DNA from: Cohaesibacter sp. ES.047
Lineage (GTDB): Bacteria; Pseudomonadota; Alphaproteobacteria; Rhizobiales; Cohaesibacteraceae
Assembly (NCBI RefSeq): GCF_900215505.1
Contig: NZ_LT907844.1
Span: forward strand, 2,992,001 to 3,056,000
Reading direction: 5' to 3'
Length of the DNA stretch: 64,000 bases
Made by a program: the position numbers and the translations under genes
In this document: one piece after another, positions 18,273 through 27,399 of the stretch
Layout: every line of letters begins with the position of its first letter
Position numbering within the stretch: position 1 is the stretch's first letter
The notes under the pieces: model-generated
The model's database searches: none
Seen by the model: only the letters and a program-made list of their open reading frames with translations
What the model was told of the DNA's origin: nothing

Positions 18273-20414
18273 ATGACGCCGACCACGCGGATCCGAATCC
18301 TGTGGGCCATATTTGCCGTTCTGGCTTTAGCCGGAGGACTTGCCGCTGCTTCTCCCTACCTGATCAACACCCGGGTTGCCAAAAAGGAGATCTCCAAGCA
18401 GATCTCCGAATGGATGGGCCTGCCTGTCAGCGTTCGCGGCGAGCCGGTCATCACGGTCTTTCCCTATTTGACCGTCAAGCTCAAGGATGTGGAAGTACAA
18501 TCGAATCTGGGGCGCAGCGAGCCGCCTCTGGTCTCAATGGAAGCCCTGCGTGTTGAAATGCACTGGTTGCCGCTACTGCTCGGCAATTATGAGGTCCGCC
18601 GTTTCAATCTGATCAAGCCGACATTCGAATTTGCGCGTGACAAGGATGGCAACAGTTCGTGGGACATGACTGGTGGCTCTATTGTGACGACGGCACCGGA
18701 CAATGGCCGTTTGACCTTGGCTGAGAACATCACTCTTGGTCGTTTCTGGATTTCCGGCGGCAAGTTGCACTATCGAGATGAGGCGACAGGCCAAGACGAG
18801 AATATCGACGACATCGTCTTGCAGTTCGAATGGCCAAGCACCGAAGAGCGCGCAACGATCGAGGGACGCTTCGACTGGCGCGGTCAACCGATTTCGCTTA
18901 TGGCCCGGTCTGACAAGCCAACAGAATTGTTCGGAGGCGCTCTCTCGCCACTGACCGCCGAGATCTCCTCACCCCTGTTTGAAATGAAGGGCGATGGCAC
19001 AGCCGGCACGATGGCCAATTTGCAGTTGGAAGGTGATTTTTCTTTCAAGACGTCATCCTTGCGCGATTTTCTCGGCTGGATCGATCTTCCCGTTGGCTCG
19101 GTGGGGGGACTGGAAGAGGCATCCATGACGGCGCGTGCCAACTTTGCAGGCGAGTCCGTTGCCTTTTCAGATCTGTCGCTGATGCTCGATGGCAATCGCG
19201 CAGATGGTGTCATTCAACTCGATTTCCGCCGCGACCGTGCGCTTGTACAAGGCACTCTTGCAGGGGATTCGCTCGACCTTACGCCTTATTTCGGCAATCG
19301 CGAGGGCGAAGTGCCTCTGGTGGATCAGCCCTTGTCGCTTAATGATATGGGCCGGGCAGATCTTGATATCCGCCTGTCGGCAAATCAGGTGGTCATGGGG
19401 TCGATGACTCTGGGCCGTGCCGCAGCGACGCTTGTCACGCGCGATCAGCAGATGTCCTTTTCTCTTGGCGAGGCCTATGTCTATGGCGGACGCATCGAGG
19501 CGAGTTTGGACATGCGCCCGGCCAAAGAAAACTCTCAACTGATCAACGCCCATCTGCGTGGCAAGACCAATGGATTGCTGGCGGGCAGCTTCACCCGCGA
19601 AGCCTTGCAGCAGGACCTGCTTACCGGAACCGCACTCGCCGAAATTGACATTCAGGGCGAGGGACGGAGCCTGATGGAGCTGCTGAACACCTCGCAAGGG
19701 ACAGCGTCGCTGGTTCTGACGGATGGCGAATTCAAACGATTCAATCTCGATGGCCTTCAGGATGCTTTGGAACTCAAGGAAGATATCGCGTCCGATACGC
19801 TCTATGCCAAAAGCTCGCGTTTCGATGTCCTGTCCATTCGTGGACGGATGGATGACCGTATCCTTGGCATTGACGGCATTCGCATGACGTCGGGAAATCG
19901 CGCGCTGGTTGGAACAGCAGACCTTGATCTCGAAAGGATGACACTCGACTTCCCCGGAACACTGGCACTCTACAACACGGCTGACCCGGCAAGTCAGTCG
20001 ACAGAAGATCCGGTTGAAGCGTTCGAGTTCCGTCTGAAGGGGCCGATTGCCAATCCAACCCTGACGCGACGCGCGAAAAGTGACAGCCAGCAGCCACGGG
20101 ATCAGGATATTCTTGCGCCGGGGGTTCCCGCAACGATGCCGGGTGCATCGGAGCGAGGACAGAGACAGCCCGCTGCGGAACCTTCATCTGAAGCGACCAA
20201 GGAGCCTGAAGAAGAGGCGACCCCGGATGAAGCTCCGGTGGGGCAGGATGCCCTGCCTGGTTTAGGCGAAGATCTAGCTGCAGTGCCTCCTGCGACAGAT
20301 GCTCCAGACACCGAACAGAGCAGTTTTGAAGCCTTGGAGGAATCTGTCGGGGAAGCAGCGAAGAAAGCTCTTGAAAGCCTGCTGCCCTCAGGGAGCGACG
20401 ACAACACGCAGTGA
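18273..20414 (+). CDS. AsmA family outer-membrane biogenesis protein
   Basis: A 713-residue protein. An N-terminal membrane helix (about residues 8-28) is followed by the AsmA domain ('TVKLKDVEVQSNLG', 'LPLLLGNYEVRRFNLIKP'). The C-terminal AsmA_2 domain includes 'GKTNGLLAGSFTREALQQ' and 'LDGLQDALELKEDIASDTLY'. The last 100 or so residues are acidic and Pro/Glu-rich, which looks disordered. AsmA-like proteins are thought to carry phospholipids between membranes. ATG 18273 was chosen over GTG 18264 because AAAGG then sits 8 bases away. Confidence 0.9.
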   Translation: MTPTTRIRILWAIFAVLALAGGLAAASPYLINTRVAKKEISKQISEWMGLPVSVRGEPVITVFPYLTVKLKDVEVQSNLGRSEPPLVSMEALRVEMHWLPLLLGNYEVRRFNLIKPTFEFARDKDGNSSWDMTGGSIVTTAPDNGRLTLAENITLGRFWISGGKLHYRDEATGQDENIDDIVLQFEWPSTEERATIEGRFDWRGQPISLMARSDKPTELFGGALSPLTAEISSPLFEMKGDGTAGTMANLQLEGDFSFKTSSLRDFLGWIDLPVGSVGGLEEASMTARANFAGESVAFSDLSLMLDGNRADGVIQLDFRRDRALVQGTLAGDSLDLTPYFGNREGEVPLVDQPLSLNDMGRADLDIRLSANQVVMGSMTLGRAAATLVTRDQQMSFSLGEAYVYGGRIEASLDMRPAKENSQLINAHLRGKTNGLLAGSFTREALQQDLLTGTALAEIDIQGEGRSLMELLNTSQGTASLVLTDGEFKRFNLDGLQDALELKEDIASDTLYAKSSRFDVLSIRGRMDDRILGIDGIRMTSGNRALVGTADLDLERMTLDFPGTLALYNTADPASQSTEDPVEAFEFRLKGPIANPTLTRRAKSDSQQPRDQDILAPGVPATMPGASERGQRQPAAEPSSEATKEPEEEATPDEAPVGQDALPGLGEDLAAVPPATDAPDTEQSSFEALEESVGEAAKKALESLLPSGSDDNTQ

Positions 20415-20614
20415 GCGAAAATTCGGCGCGTATGCAATGTGCTGCTGGTGACACCTAAAGCGGCTTGGCGTCGTTAATGGAAAGTTTTCCGATCAGCTGC
20501 TAGCATGTCGATGCAATCCGAATGCGGGCGTGTTTTGTCGATGACATCGAACCGTCGGAGGCGGAGGACCATTCTCACGTTGGATATCGGGACGAATGAA
20601 AGAGGAGATGATCG

Positions 20615-20872
20615 GTGCGATTTGCTTCCATGCTGACCAGTCTGGGTAAGGCCTTGCTCGCATCTTTGGTAACGGGAACGGTGCTGATGGTGGTTGGCAT
20701 CACAACCAGAGATATTTTCCCCGGCATGTCCATCTACATCGACCAACTGACGGATGCGATGGAACTGACAATCAACTGGCTTGTGATCTGGGCCGTGCCC
20801 AATACATTGCTCGGCATGGTGGTCATCATGCCGATCTGGTTCATACTTATTCTGTTCGGCCCCAAGTCCTGA
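20615..20872 (+). CDS. Small two-helix membrane protein, DUF6460-like
   Basis: An 85-residue protein with two hydrophobic segments: residues about 12-30 ('LLASLVTGTVLMVVGIT') and 54-81 ('WLVIWAVPNTLLGMVVIMPIW'). The sequence 'VVGITTRDIF' after the first helix resembles the DUF6460 family of alphaproteobacteria. The start GTG follows an AGGAG ribosome-binding site. Function is unknown. It lies about 200 bases after asmA in the same direction and may be independent. Confidence 0.7.
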   Translation: MRFASMLTSLGKALLASLVTGTVLMVVGITTRDIFPGMSIYIDQLTDAMELTINWLVIWAVPNTLLGMVVIMPIWFILILFGPKS

Positions 20873-20918
20873 CGTCCCGCCAGTCCTATCTTTGATGTCG
20901 GTGTCAGGTGTGCACCTG

Positions 20919-21365
20919 TCACTGATCACCACGTCTTGATGGATCGATCCACTTCTCAAGAACCTGTGTCGGGCTCACATTGTAGCCGAGGCTTTCATAG
21001 AATGCCTGCACGGGCTCGTTGCCTGTTCGCACCATCAACTGCATTTTCCAGCCGCCCATCGACAGAAGCCACTGCTCGGCTGCTTTCATGATCTGTCTGC
21101 CAAACCCCTTGCCCTGATGGTTGGGCGAAACCGAGAGGTAGTAAACCCAGCCCCGATGTCCGTCAAACCCGGCCATGATGGACGCAAGGATCTGGCCGTT
21201 CGGCTCAAGCCGGCCGACCAAAATGGTTGAGCTGGAGGATGAGCGCGCCACGGCAATATCGTTGTTCGGATCGTTCCAAGGCCGCGTCAGATTGCAGGCC
21301 TGCCAGAGCGCGATGACATCCGTCACGTCAGTATCTTCAATCTCAGAGATGATCAGGTCTGACAT
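20919..21365 (-). CDS. GNAT family N-acetyltransferase (YpeA-like)
   Basis: A 148-residue GNAT enzyme. The acetyl-CoA site is 'YLSVSPNHQGKGFGRQIM' near residue 76, with the R/Q-x2-G-x-G/A loop. 'CNLTRPWNDPNNDI' near the N-terminus is typical of the YpeA subgroup, as is 'GNEPVQAFYESLGY' at the end. The substrate of YpeA proteins is not known. It lies 47 bases downstream of the FAD oxidoreductase on the same strand, possibly co-transcribed. Confidence 0.88.
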   Translation of the reverse strand: MSDLIISEIEDTDVTDVIALWQACNLTRPWNDPNNDIAVARSSSSSTILVGRLEPNGQILASIMAGFDGHRGWVYYLSVSPNHQGKGFGRQIMKAAEQWLLSMGGWKMQLMVRTGNEPVQAFYESLGYNVSPTQVLEKWIDPSRRGDQ

Positions 21366-21412
21366 GATGTTCTTCAGTCCTCGTTGTCAGGGGAGGGGGC
21401 ATTATTGGAGGA

Positions 21413-22870
21413 CTATTGAAGCACCTTGCCCGGATTCATCAGGCCCTTGGGATCAAGAAGGGTCTTGATCTGATGCATCAATTCAAGTTCCACCGGATCC
21501 TTGACACCCGGCAGCAGATCGCGCTTCAGAACGCCAATGCCGTGTTCGGCAGAAATTGAACCTTCAAGATCGGCGACGATGGCATGGACCATCGCATTGA
21601 TCTCCTCCCAGCGGTTGAGGAATGCGTCCCTGTCTGCACCGATTGGTTGGGAGATGTTGAAATGTAGATTGCCATCCCCCAGATGACCGAATGCGACCGG
21701 ACGGCAGCCGGGAATGGCTTCAAGGCAGGCCGGAATGGCGCGATCCAGAAAGTCCGGGATCGCATGGGTCGGAACCGAAATGTCGTGCTTGATCGATCCG
21801 CCTTCTTCCTTCTGAACCTCGCTCAGGCCGTGCCGTATATGCCAGATGTCCTGCATCTGCCTGGTGTTTTCAGCCAGAACCGCATCCCGGATCAAATCCG
21901 CATCGAAGGCTTCCTCGAGCATGGTTTCCATCAACTCGCGCCCGTTGATGGCATCCGAACCGATGGACAGTTCAAGCAGACAATACCAAGGATGGGCCTC
22001 GACGAGCGGGTCTCGAGCCCCTTCCAGATGGCGAACGGCAAACTCCATTCCGATGCGCGGCATGAGCTCAAATCCGGTCAGCATCGATCCGACACGGGAA
22101 CGCGCAATGTTGAAGATGCGCAAGGCGTCCCGTGGCGTCTCGATGCCTGCCAAGGCCACCTGACGATCCCGTGGCAGAGGATAGAGTTTGAGCGATGCCG
22201 CCGTGATAATGCCCAGCGTCCCTTCGGCACCGATGAACAGATGCTTGAGGTCATAGCCTGTGTTGTCCTTGCGCAGGCTGCGCAGCCCTCGCATGATGCG
22301 CCCATCCGGCAGGACGACTTCAAGACCAAGCACCATGTCCCGTGCGTTGCCATAGGCCAGCACGCTGGTACCACCTGCGTTGGTGGAAAGGTTGCCGCCG
22401 ATCTGGCAGGAGCCCTGTGCACCAAGGGCCAACGGGAAAAACCGGTCAGCCTCTTCGGCTGCCTTTTGCACCGTCTCGAGCACGACGCCAGCTTCGACCA
22501 CCGCCACATTGCCCTCGATGTCGAGAGAGCGGATCCGCTTGAGCCGCTCGAGTGAGACAATCACCTGCGCGTTGGACTGATCCGTTATCTGGCCACCCAC
22601 CAATCCCGTATTTCCGCCTTGTGGAACGATCGCGACGTTTCTGGCATAGGCCAGTGTCATGATAGCACTCACCTCATCTGTATTGCCTGGCCGAAGCACG
22701 AGCGGGCATATCCCGAAGAATTTGTTGCGCCATTCCCTGCAATAGGGGGCGATGTCGGCCGGCTCGGTCAGACAATGCTGTTCGCCGATCAGCGCCTTGA
22801 AGTCGTCAAGGACATCAGGAGCGAGACCAGATGACGCTTCATTGGCGGGAGGGGAGAGTTTCGAGGTCAC
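21413..22870 (-). CDS. FAD-linked oxidoreductase, GlcD/D-2-hydroxyacid dehydrogenase family
   Basis: A 485-residue enzyme with an N-terminal PCMH-type FAD-binding domain ('IVPQGGNTGLVGGQITD', 'LGAQGSCQIGGNLSTNAGG', 'IGAEGTLGIITAASLKLY'). The C-terminal FAD-oxidase domain ends with 'VAFGHLGDGNLHFNIS' and 'SAEHGIGVLKRD', which carry the metal and substrate histidines. It probably oxidises a D-2-hydroxyacid such as D-2-hydroxyglutarate or D-lactate. The GTG at 22870 was chosen: a TTG extension to 22948 would translate through a terminator hairpin in the leader. Confidence 0.88.
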   Translation of the reverse strand: MTSKLSPPANEASSGLAPDVLDDFKALIGEQHCLTEPADIAPYCREWRNKFFGICPLVLRPGNTDEVSAIMTLAYARNVAIVPQGGNTGLVGGQITDQSNAQVIVSLERLKRIRSLDIEGNVAVVEAGVVLETVQKAAEEADRFFPLALGAQGSCQIGGNLSTNAGGTSVLAYGNARDMVLGLEVVLPDGRIMRGLRSLRKDNTGYDLKHLFIGAEGTLGIITAASLKLYPLPRDRQVALAGIETPRDALRIFNIARSRVGSMLTGFELMPRIGMEFAVRHLEGARDPLVEAHPWYCLLELSIGSDAINGRELMETMLEEAFDADLIRDAVLAENTRQMQDIWHIRHGLSEVQKEEGGSIKHDISVPTHAIPDFLDRAIPACLEAIPGCRPVAFGHLGDGNLHFNISQPIGADRDAFLNRWEEINAMVHAIVADLEGSISAEHGIGVLKRDLLPGVKDPVELELMHQIKTLLDPKGLMNPGKVLQ

Positions 22871-22896
22871 GAGAGGAGATCTTGCATCATGTGGTG

Positions 22897-22923
22897 GAAA
22901 AACAAAAGCCGCCAGAGCGGCGG
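22897..22923 (-). terminator. Intrinsic terminator in the leader of the FAD oxidoreductase gene
   Basis: On the minus strand a 5-bp GC stem (CCGCC/GGCGG, 22923-22909) is followed by TTTTGTTTTT. It points toward the oxidoreductase gene and sits about 30 bases before its start. No gene lies upstream on that strand, so it ends either a small RNA or an attenuated leader. The transcript before it contains a CCTCCC stretch, near 22945. Confidence 0.6.
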
Positions 22924-22929
22924 TCAAAT

Positions 22930-23446
22930 TGGCTGTTGGGAGGCTCAAACTAGCAGAATCAGGTGACAGTTCCTAGTCTCTCATCGATCCATCGACACTT
23001 TCTGACCCAACGGAACGTGAGATTGCGTTTTTTCCAGATCCCAAGCGGCGTGCAACAGTGCGTGAGATCAGATTTCTTCACTCAATGATCAGACTTGTTC
23101 ACAATTTATCGGTTGTAATCATAGGCGTATTAACCCAAGCTTTGTTGCCATGGGTTGCAATTCGCTCTATCATGCGCGCTATCTGCGAAAAGGCACTCGG
23201 TCGTGACTAGTTTCGAATAGTGTCTTTGGATGCCAAGTCTGCAAGACAGTGTTTCTGGTCATTTTGTCAATTGTCACTATCAACTGCAATAGTTACGCAC
23301 AGAGTGTCAGTCTTTGAATGACGTTTTTTGGACTTCCTCGCTCATATTTAGCTGCCTTAGACTGGAAAAGGATGGTAAATCTTTAAAAATTCACTATAAA
23401 ATTAACATGCACGATTAGTTCTGCATCACAGCAAGGGGACAGCTGG
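22930..23446. other. Divergent intergenic region between FAD oxidoreductase and tetR
   Basis: About 500 bases without a gene. The left part is the leader described with the terminator at 22897. The right part, 23310-23440, is AT-rich and likely holds the tetR promoter. No clear inverted-repeat TetR operator was seen. Confidence 0.35.
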
Positions 23447-24136
23447 ATGCCTTCACAGGGTATAACACGTAAGAGACCTGTTCAGCGTATGAACAGCGTT
23501 CACAGACGACTCGAGATCGTTAATGCAGCGTTTGATTGCATCGCTGCAACGGGTCACTTGTCGACTTCCACCACAGAGCTTGCCTATAAGGTTGGGATCT
23601 CCCAGCCAGCGATCTTCAGGCATTTCCGCTCAAAACAGCAATTGCATCAGGCTATATTGGATGAAGCCAATCAGCGCGTCATCGAAGAGCTGAAACGCAA
23701 CATCAGCAATTCGGAGAGCTGGAACAGTCCGCTTGTCCTGCTGCGTCAGATCATCATTCAGATGGGCGAAAGCTTCAAGAGGGAGCCGGGCGTCTGGCTC
23801 ACCTTGATCTGTCAGCGCTCCATCGCAGCCGAGGCAGAAATGCTGGATGAACAGTCCGGTATTTCTGGCAACAAGGATGCCATTGAACAGCTGAGCTACG
23901 CTCTCGAGCGTCTCGGCAATGCTGCGATTGACAACAAACAGGTTCAACAGGATACGAGGGCGGCAGATCTTAGCAAAACGTGCCTCGCTGTGCTGATTGG
24001 CATGGGGCAACTGTGGCTGAATGGCGGTTGCGAATTTGATCTCAGTGAACGTCTGGACTTCGCGGTCCGGGGGATCATTGCCGGTTACAAGTCAACCGAG
24101 GGCGAAATCGACGTTCCGATGTCTGCCATCGCCTGA
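23447..24136 (+). CDS. TetR family transcriptional regulator
   Basis: A 229-residue regulator. Residues about 15-65 form the TetR helix-turn-helix: 'RLEIVNAAFDCIAATGHLST' and 'VGISQPAIFRHFRSKQQLHQ'. The rest is a helical ligand domain with no assignable effector. The start ATG is preceded by AAGGGGA. It stands alone between the divergent oxidoreductase gene and fabI. Its target is not apparent; it may act on itself or the adjacent divergent gene. Confidence 0.9.
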   Translation: MPSQGITRKRPVQRMNSVHRRLEIVNAAFDCIAATGHLSTSTTELAYKVGISQPAIFRHFRSKQQLHQAILDEANQRVIEELKRNISNSESWNSPLVLLRQIIIQMGESFKREPGVWLTLICQRSIAAEAEMLDEQSGISGNKDAIEQLSYALERLGNAAIDNKQVQQDTRAADLSKTCLAVLIGMGQLWLNGGCEFDLSERLDFAVRGIIAGYKSTEGEIDVPMSAIA

Positions 24137-24206
24137 ACATTCAATACAGCAAGCATCCGGTCGACAGCACAAGTGCCGACTGGACAAAAGACAGATCACC
24201 GGTCAA

Positions 24207-24252
24207 TCAGGCAAGTTGGGTTATGCCACTTGCCTGATGGCTGGTTTTTTAT
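24207..24252 (+). terminator. Terminator after tetR
   Basis: A 10-bp stem TCAGGCAAGT/ACTTGCCTGA (24207-24216 with 24228-24237), followed after 7 bases by a run of six Ts. The offset T run makes it a probable rather than perfect terminator. Confidence 0.6.
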
Positions 24253-24697
24253 TTGTTTCTGGCGTTTGCCGCTGCCCGCAAGAGCACCTCTTGCGGTCTG
24301 TCGGCTTTGCCTACTGCCCATCTCTGCATCAAGCAACGCAGCTGTTTGAAAGTGCGCTTTCCACAAGCGGTTAAGAAATTGTAACAAAGATTGAGCAATG
24401 CTGCCGACCGCTGTGAAATTTAGGCGTTGCCTTTTTGCATCGACATGATGGATAAAGGCCGGACAATGGTGCTTAAGCAACGCCCCTGACGCGGCGCCGC
24501 TGCTGTTTGATACAGAGTGCCCTTGCCACATCTCCTAGCGCACTCTTCGTGTTTGCGGAGACCATCTGCCACAATTTGCCGTCCAAGCAGGATCGGAGTG
24601 GGTCAGCAGTCTCCGTGCCGGATGCGCTACCCTGAAGCTTGCTTGATAGCAAAAAGACACGCGAACCAGTCGCGACGGACGTTTAAGAGGGTTTTAT
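24253..24697. other. Intergenic region before fabI
   Basis: About 440 bases with no gene recognised. A GGCGCCG-type GC-rich spot lies near 24490. The fabI promoter is expected in the last 100 bases. Confidence 0.3.
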
Positions 24698-25510
24698 ATG
24701 TCTGAAAAGCCGCAATTGATGAAGGGCAAACGTGGCCTGATCATGGGTGTTGCCAACAACCGCTCTATCGCTTGGGGCATTGCCAAAGCATGTCGGGACG
24801 CCGGCGCGGAACTGGCGCTGACCTATCAGGGTGACGCTCTCAAGAAGCGGGTTGATCCGCTTGCCGAACAGCTGGACGCCTTTGTCGCCGGTCATTGCGA
24901 CGTGACCGTTCCGGAGACCATCGACGAGGTCTTCGCCAATATCGAGAAGGAATGGGGCAAAATCGACTTTGTCGTTCACTGCATCGCCTATTCCGACAAG
25001 GACGAACTCACCGGCCGCTATATTGAAACAAGCGCCGAGAACTTCTCCAAGTCCTTGTTCATCTCCTGCTACTCCTTCACCGCGATTGCCCAGCGTGCGG
25101 AGAAGCTGATGAAAGAGGGTGGCTCTTTGTTGACGCTGACCTACTATGGTGCCGAAAAGGTCATGCCGCACTACAATGTGATGGGTGTTGCCAAATCTGC
25201 GCTGGAAACGTCTGTGCGCTATCTGGCTGAGGATCTGGGCAAACAGAACATTCGCGTCAATGCGATTTCTGCTGGTCCGATCAAAACGCTCGCAGCTTCC
25301 GGCATCGGCGACTTCCGCTATATCCTGAAATGGAACGAGTATAACTCTCCCTTGCGTCGCACGGTTACGATTGATGAAGTCGGCGATTCCGCTGTCTATT
25401 TCCTCTCTGACTATTCTCGCGGTGTGACGGGTGAAGTGCTCCACGTCGATTCGGGCTATCACGTTGTCGGCATGAAGGCCGTCGACGCGCCGGACATCTC
25501 GGTAAACTAA
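24698..25510 (+). CDS. fabI: Enoyl-[acyl-carrier-protein] reductase (NADH)
   Basis: A 270-residue short-chain dehydrogenase-type enoyl-ACP reductase. 'LIMGVANNRSIAWGIAKA' near residue 15 is the FabI nucleotide-binding motif, 'VHCIAYSDKDELTGRY' the FabI strand, and 'LTYYGAEKVMPHYNVMGVAK' holds the Tyr-x6-Lys pair. It performs the last reduction of each fatty-acid elongation cycle. GGGTTTT before the start is a poor RBS. The family, including the triclosan-sensitive type, is clear. Two terminators follow. Confidence 0.95.
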   Translation: MSEKPQLMKGKRGLIMGVANNRSIAWGIAKACRDAGAELALTYQGDALKKRVDPLAEQLDAFVAGHCDVTVPETIDEVFANIEKEWGKIDFVVHCIAYSDKDELTGRYIETSAENFSKSLFISCYSFTAIAQRAEKLMKEGGSLLTLTYYGAEKVMPHYNVMGVAKSALETSVRYLAEDLGKQNIRVNAISAGPIKTLAASGIGDFRYILKWNEYNSPLRRTVTIDEVGDSAVYFLSDYSRGVTGEVLHVDSGYHVVGMKAVDAPDISVN

Positions 25511-25547
25511 TTACCGGGCTGCAACGCGCGGATGTACCGAAGCAACA

Positions 25548-25637
25548 AGGCATCCGGTGTCGGATGCCTTTCTGGTGTATGACTTTCGTCTGATCCCGGA
25601 TCCCGGCCTTTGCCGGTTGACCCGGGATCTTTTTTTG
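25548..25637 (+). terminator. Two tandem intrinsic terminators after fabI
   Basis: First, AGGCATCC/GGATGCCT (25548-25569) followed by TTTCT. Second, GATCCCGG/CCGGGATC (25592-25629) followed by eight Ts. Together they isolate fabI from the next gene. Confidence 0.85.
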
Positions 25638-25735
25638 TGCCTAAAGATGGCATGCCAATCTTTGCCCCATAAACAATCCTTTTCCTGAGGAGGTCAGCCC
25701 AAGGCTGAGTGCTGCAGGAGGCACAAGGAGAGATG

Positions 25736-26332
25736 ATGTCGACCCCGCCGATTTTCTATATCCGTCATGGTGAGACAGACTGGAACGCCGAATTCCGCTA
25801 TCAGGGTCAGAAGGACATTCCGCTCAATGCCAAGGGGGAAGGGCAGGCGCAGCGAAATGGTCGGCGGCTGGCAGAGCTTTTGCCTGATCCGACCGGGGTT
25901 GATCTTTTCTGCAGTCCCATGACCCGAACGCGCCAGACTCTCGCGCTGGCTCTGGAAGCCGCTGGCTGGACGGACAGCCCATGGGCTCGGACCTGTGTGT
26001 TCGAGGAAAGATTGCGGGAATTCTCGTTCGGAGACTGGGAAGGGTGGACCCTTGAGGAAATCAGGGAGCGTGAACCTGAACAATACCTGAAGCGCGAGCA
26101 GGACAAATGGGCGACCAAGATGCCCAATGGCGAGAGCTATGAGGACTTGTCCTTGCGTGTCGGCGCATGGTTTCACAAGCTCGACAAACCGACCGTTGTG
26201 ATTGCGCATGGGGGTGTTTTGAGAATTGTCCGTCACTTTCTGGAGAAGATTCCTCAACAGGAAGCGCCCTTGTTGAAAACGCCGCAAGACAAAATTTACT
26301 TTTGGTCCGGCACCGAAGCAAGCTGGTTATAG
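25736..26332 (+). CDS. Histidine phosphatase family protein
   Basis: A 198-residue phosphoglycerate-mutase-like enzyme. 'FYIRHGETDWN' at the start holds the catalytic RHG, 'SPMTRTRQTL' the second Arg, and 'VVIAHGGVLRIV' the second His. The substrate is uncertain. ATG 25736 was chosen, with AAGGAG 5 bases upstream; an adjacent ATG at 25733 and a GTG at 25709 are alternatives. It lies after the double terminator of fabI, so it has its own promoter. Confidence 0.9.
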   Translation: MSTPPIFYIRHGETDWNAEFRYQGQKDIPLNAKGEGQAQRNGRRLAELLPDPTGVDLFCSPMTRTRQTLALALEAAGWTDSPWARTCVFEERLREFSFGDWEGWTLEEIREREPEQYLKREQDKWATKMPNGESYEDLSLRVGAWFHKLDKPTVVIAHGGVLRIVRHFLEKIPQQEAPLLKTPQDKIYFWSGTEASWL

Positions 26333-26574
26333 GCGAAGTCCTGCTTTAGAAAGACCAGTTGACGCAGAGGGTTAGGAAATTCTGGAGCGATTGCATCTCG
26401 CTGCTCTTTTTGGTCAGGTCATGCCATATTCGGTGACGTGCCGCGACAATTACAATTTTATCGTTCAAAATGACGAAGCTTAAAGGGCTTTCTGATATTT
26501 ATTTCCCATGAGTTCGTGTGCAAGGAGACGAGGGTGTGAAACCTCGCCACTGAGTATCGATAGGGGATTGGAAT

Positions 26575-27108
26575 ATGAGAAGACCATTGGTGTCGGCTGC
26601 GTTTGTTCTGATGATCGGTGTTTTGTCCCAATCCACCCCAGCGGCCAATGCCGCAGGGCAACACGAAAATCCACTCGCCAATCTGTCATTCGTTTGCGAA
26701 GGGGGCAATGAGTCCGCTGGACACGACTATTACTTCAACACCAAGGTCGCAAGCGTCGAGCGGATCGACTATCGATTCCCGCAAAGAGGCGTGGTGTTTG
26801 AATTTGGCGGAGCGACAGAAGGAAAATTGACCCCCAACTGGAGCTTCGAGACGCTCAGTGATGTCAGCGAAGATCGCATCATGCTGTATGAGCGTGTGTC
26901 TTTGAGGACTGAGTCCCAAAACAAGCATGTCTACCGGACCTATGAGATTTACCGTCAGAGCGGCAATGTCTATATGGTGCTTTACGATGGCGTCAACGGC
27001 GCCCGTGACTGGACCTACAAGACCACGCGTCCATGTGGCACCAAGAAAGGCAACAAGATCGTGCAGCCCAGCGCCAGAAAATACTGGTCGACCACGATGA
27101 TGCGTTAA
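26575..27108 (+). CDS. Secreted hypothetical protein
   Basis: A 177-residue protein with a clear signal peptide ending near 'PAANAAGQ'. The mature part begins with 'LSFVCEGG' and has a second cysteine in 'TTRPCGTKKG', so one disulfide is possible. It is rich in Tyr and beta-prone segments ('YEIYRQSGNVYMVLYDG'). No family was recognised. The ATG start has a weak GATTGGAAT ribosome-binding site. It is isolated, with gaps of about 240 and 290 bases on its sides. Confidence 0.75.
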   Translation: MRRPLVSAAFVLMIGVLSQSTPAANAAGQHENPLANLSFVCEGGNESAGHDYYFNTKVASVERIDYRFPQRGVVFEFGGATEGKLTPNWSFETLSDVSEDRIMLYERVSLRTESQNKHVYRTYEIYRQSGNVYMVLYDGVNGARDWTYKTTRPCGTKKGNKIVQPSARKYWSTTMMR

Positions 27109-27399
27109 GGCGTGCGCTTTCTTCGAGGGCCAAGCTCAAAACGCCAAGCTCCGAAGACCAACCACAGAAGGTCTCGCTCCAAAGACTTTTCCCCAACGGT
27201 CTGGTCATTCATCTGATGGCAATGGCTCGGTTGACGCGCCGCTCCCAACGATCGCCGACAGGCTCACCATCAGAAAATGCCCGTTTGACCTTTGCCTTCC
27301 TGCTCTTTAATACATCCACAGCAGAAATTCTTAACCGGCTTGTCGCAGGGGCGCCCATGGTGCGACCGGCTGGCAGGCGTTAAAGCGGGACGGTCTTCC

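Noticed and set aside
22871-22948. TTG-started extension of the FAD oxidoreductase
   Set aside because: It would translate through a U-tailed terminator and adds residues absent from the family; GTG 22870 fits better.
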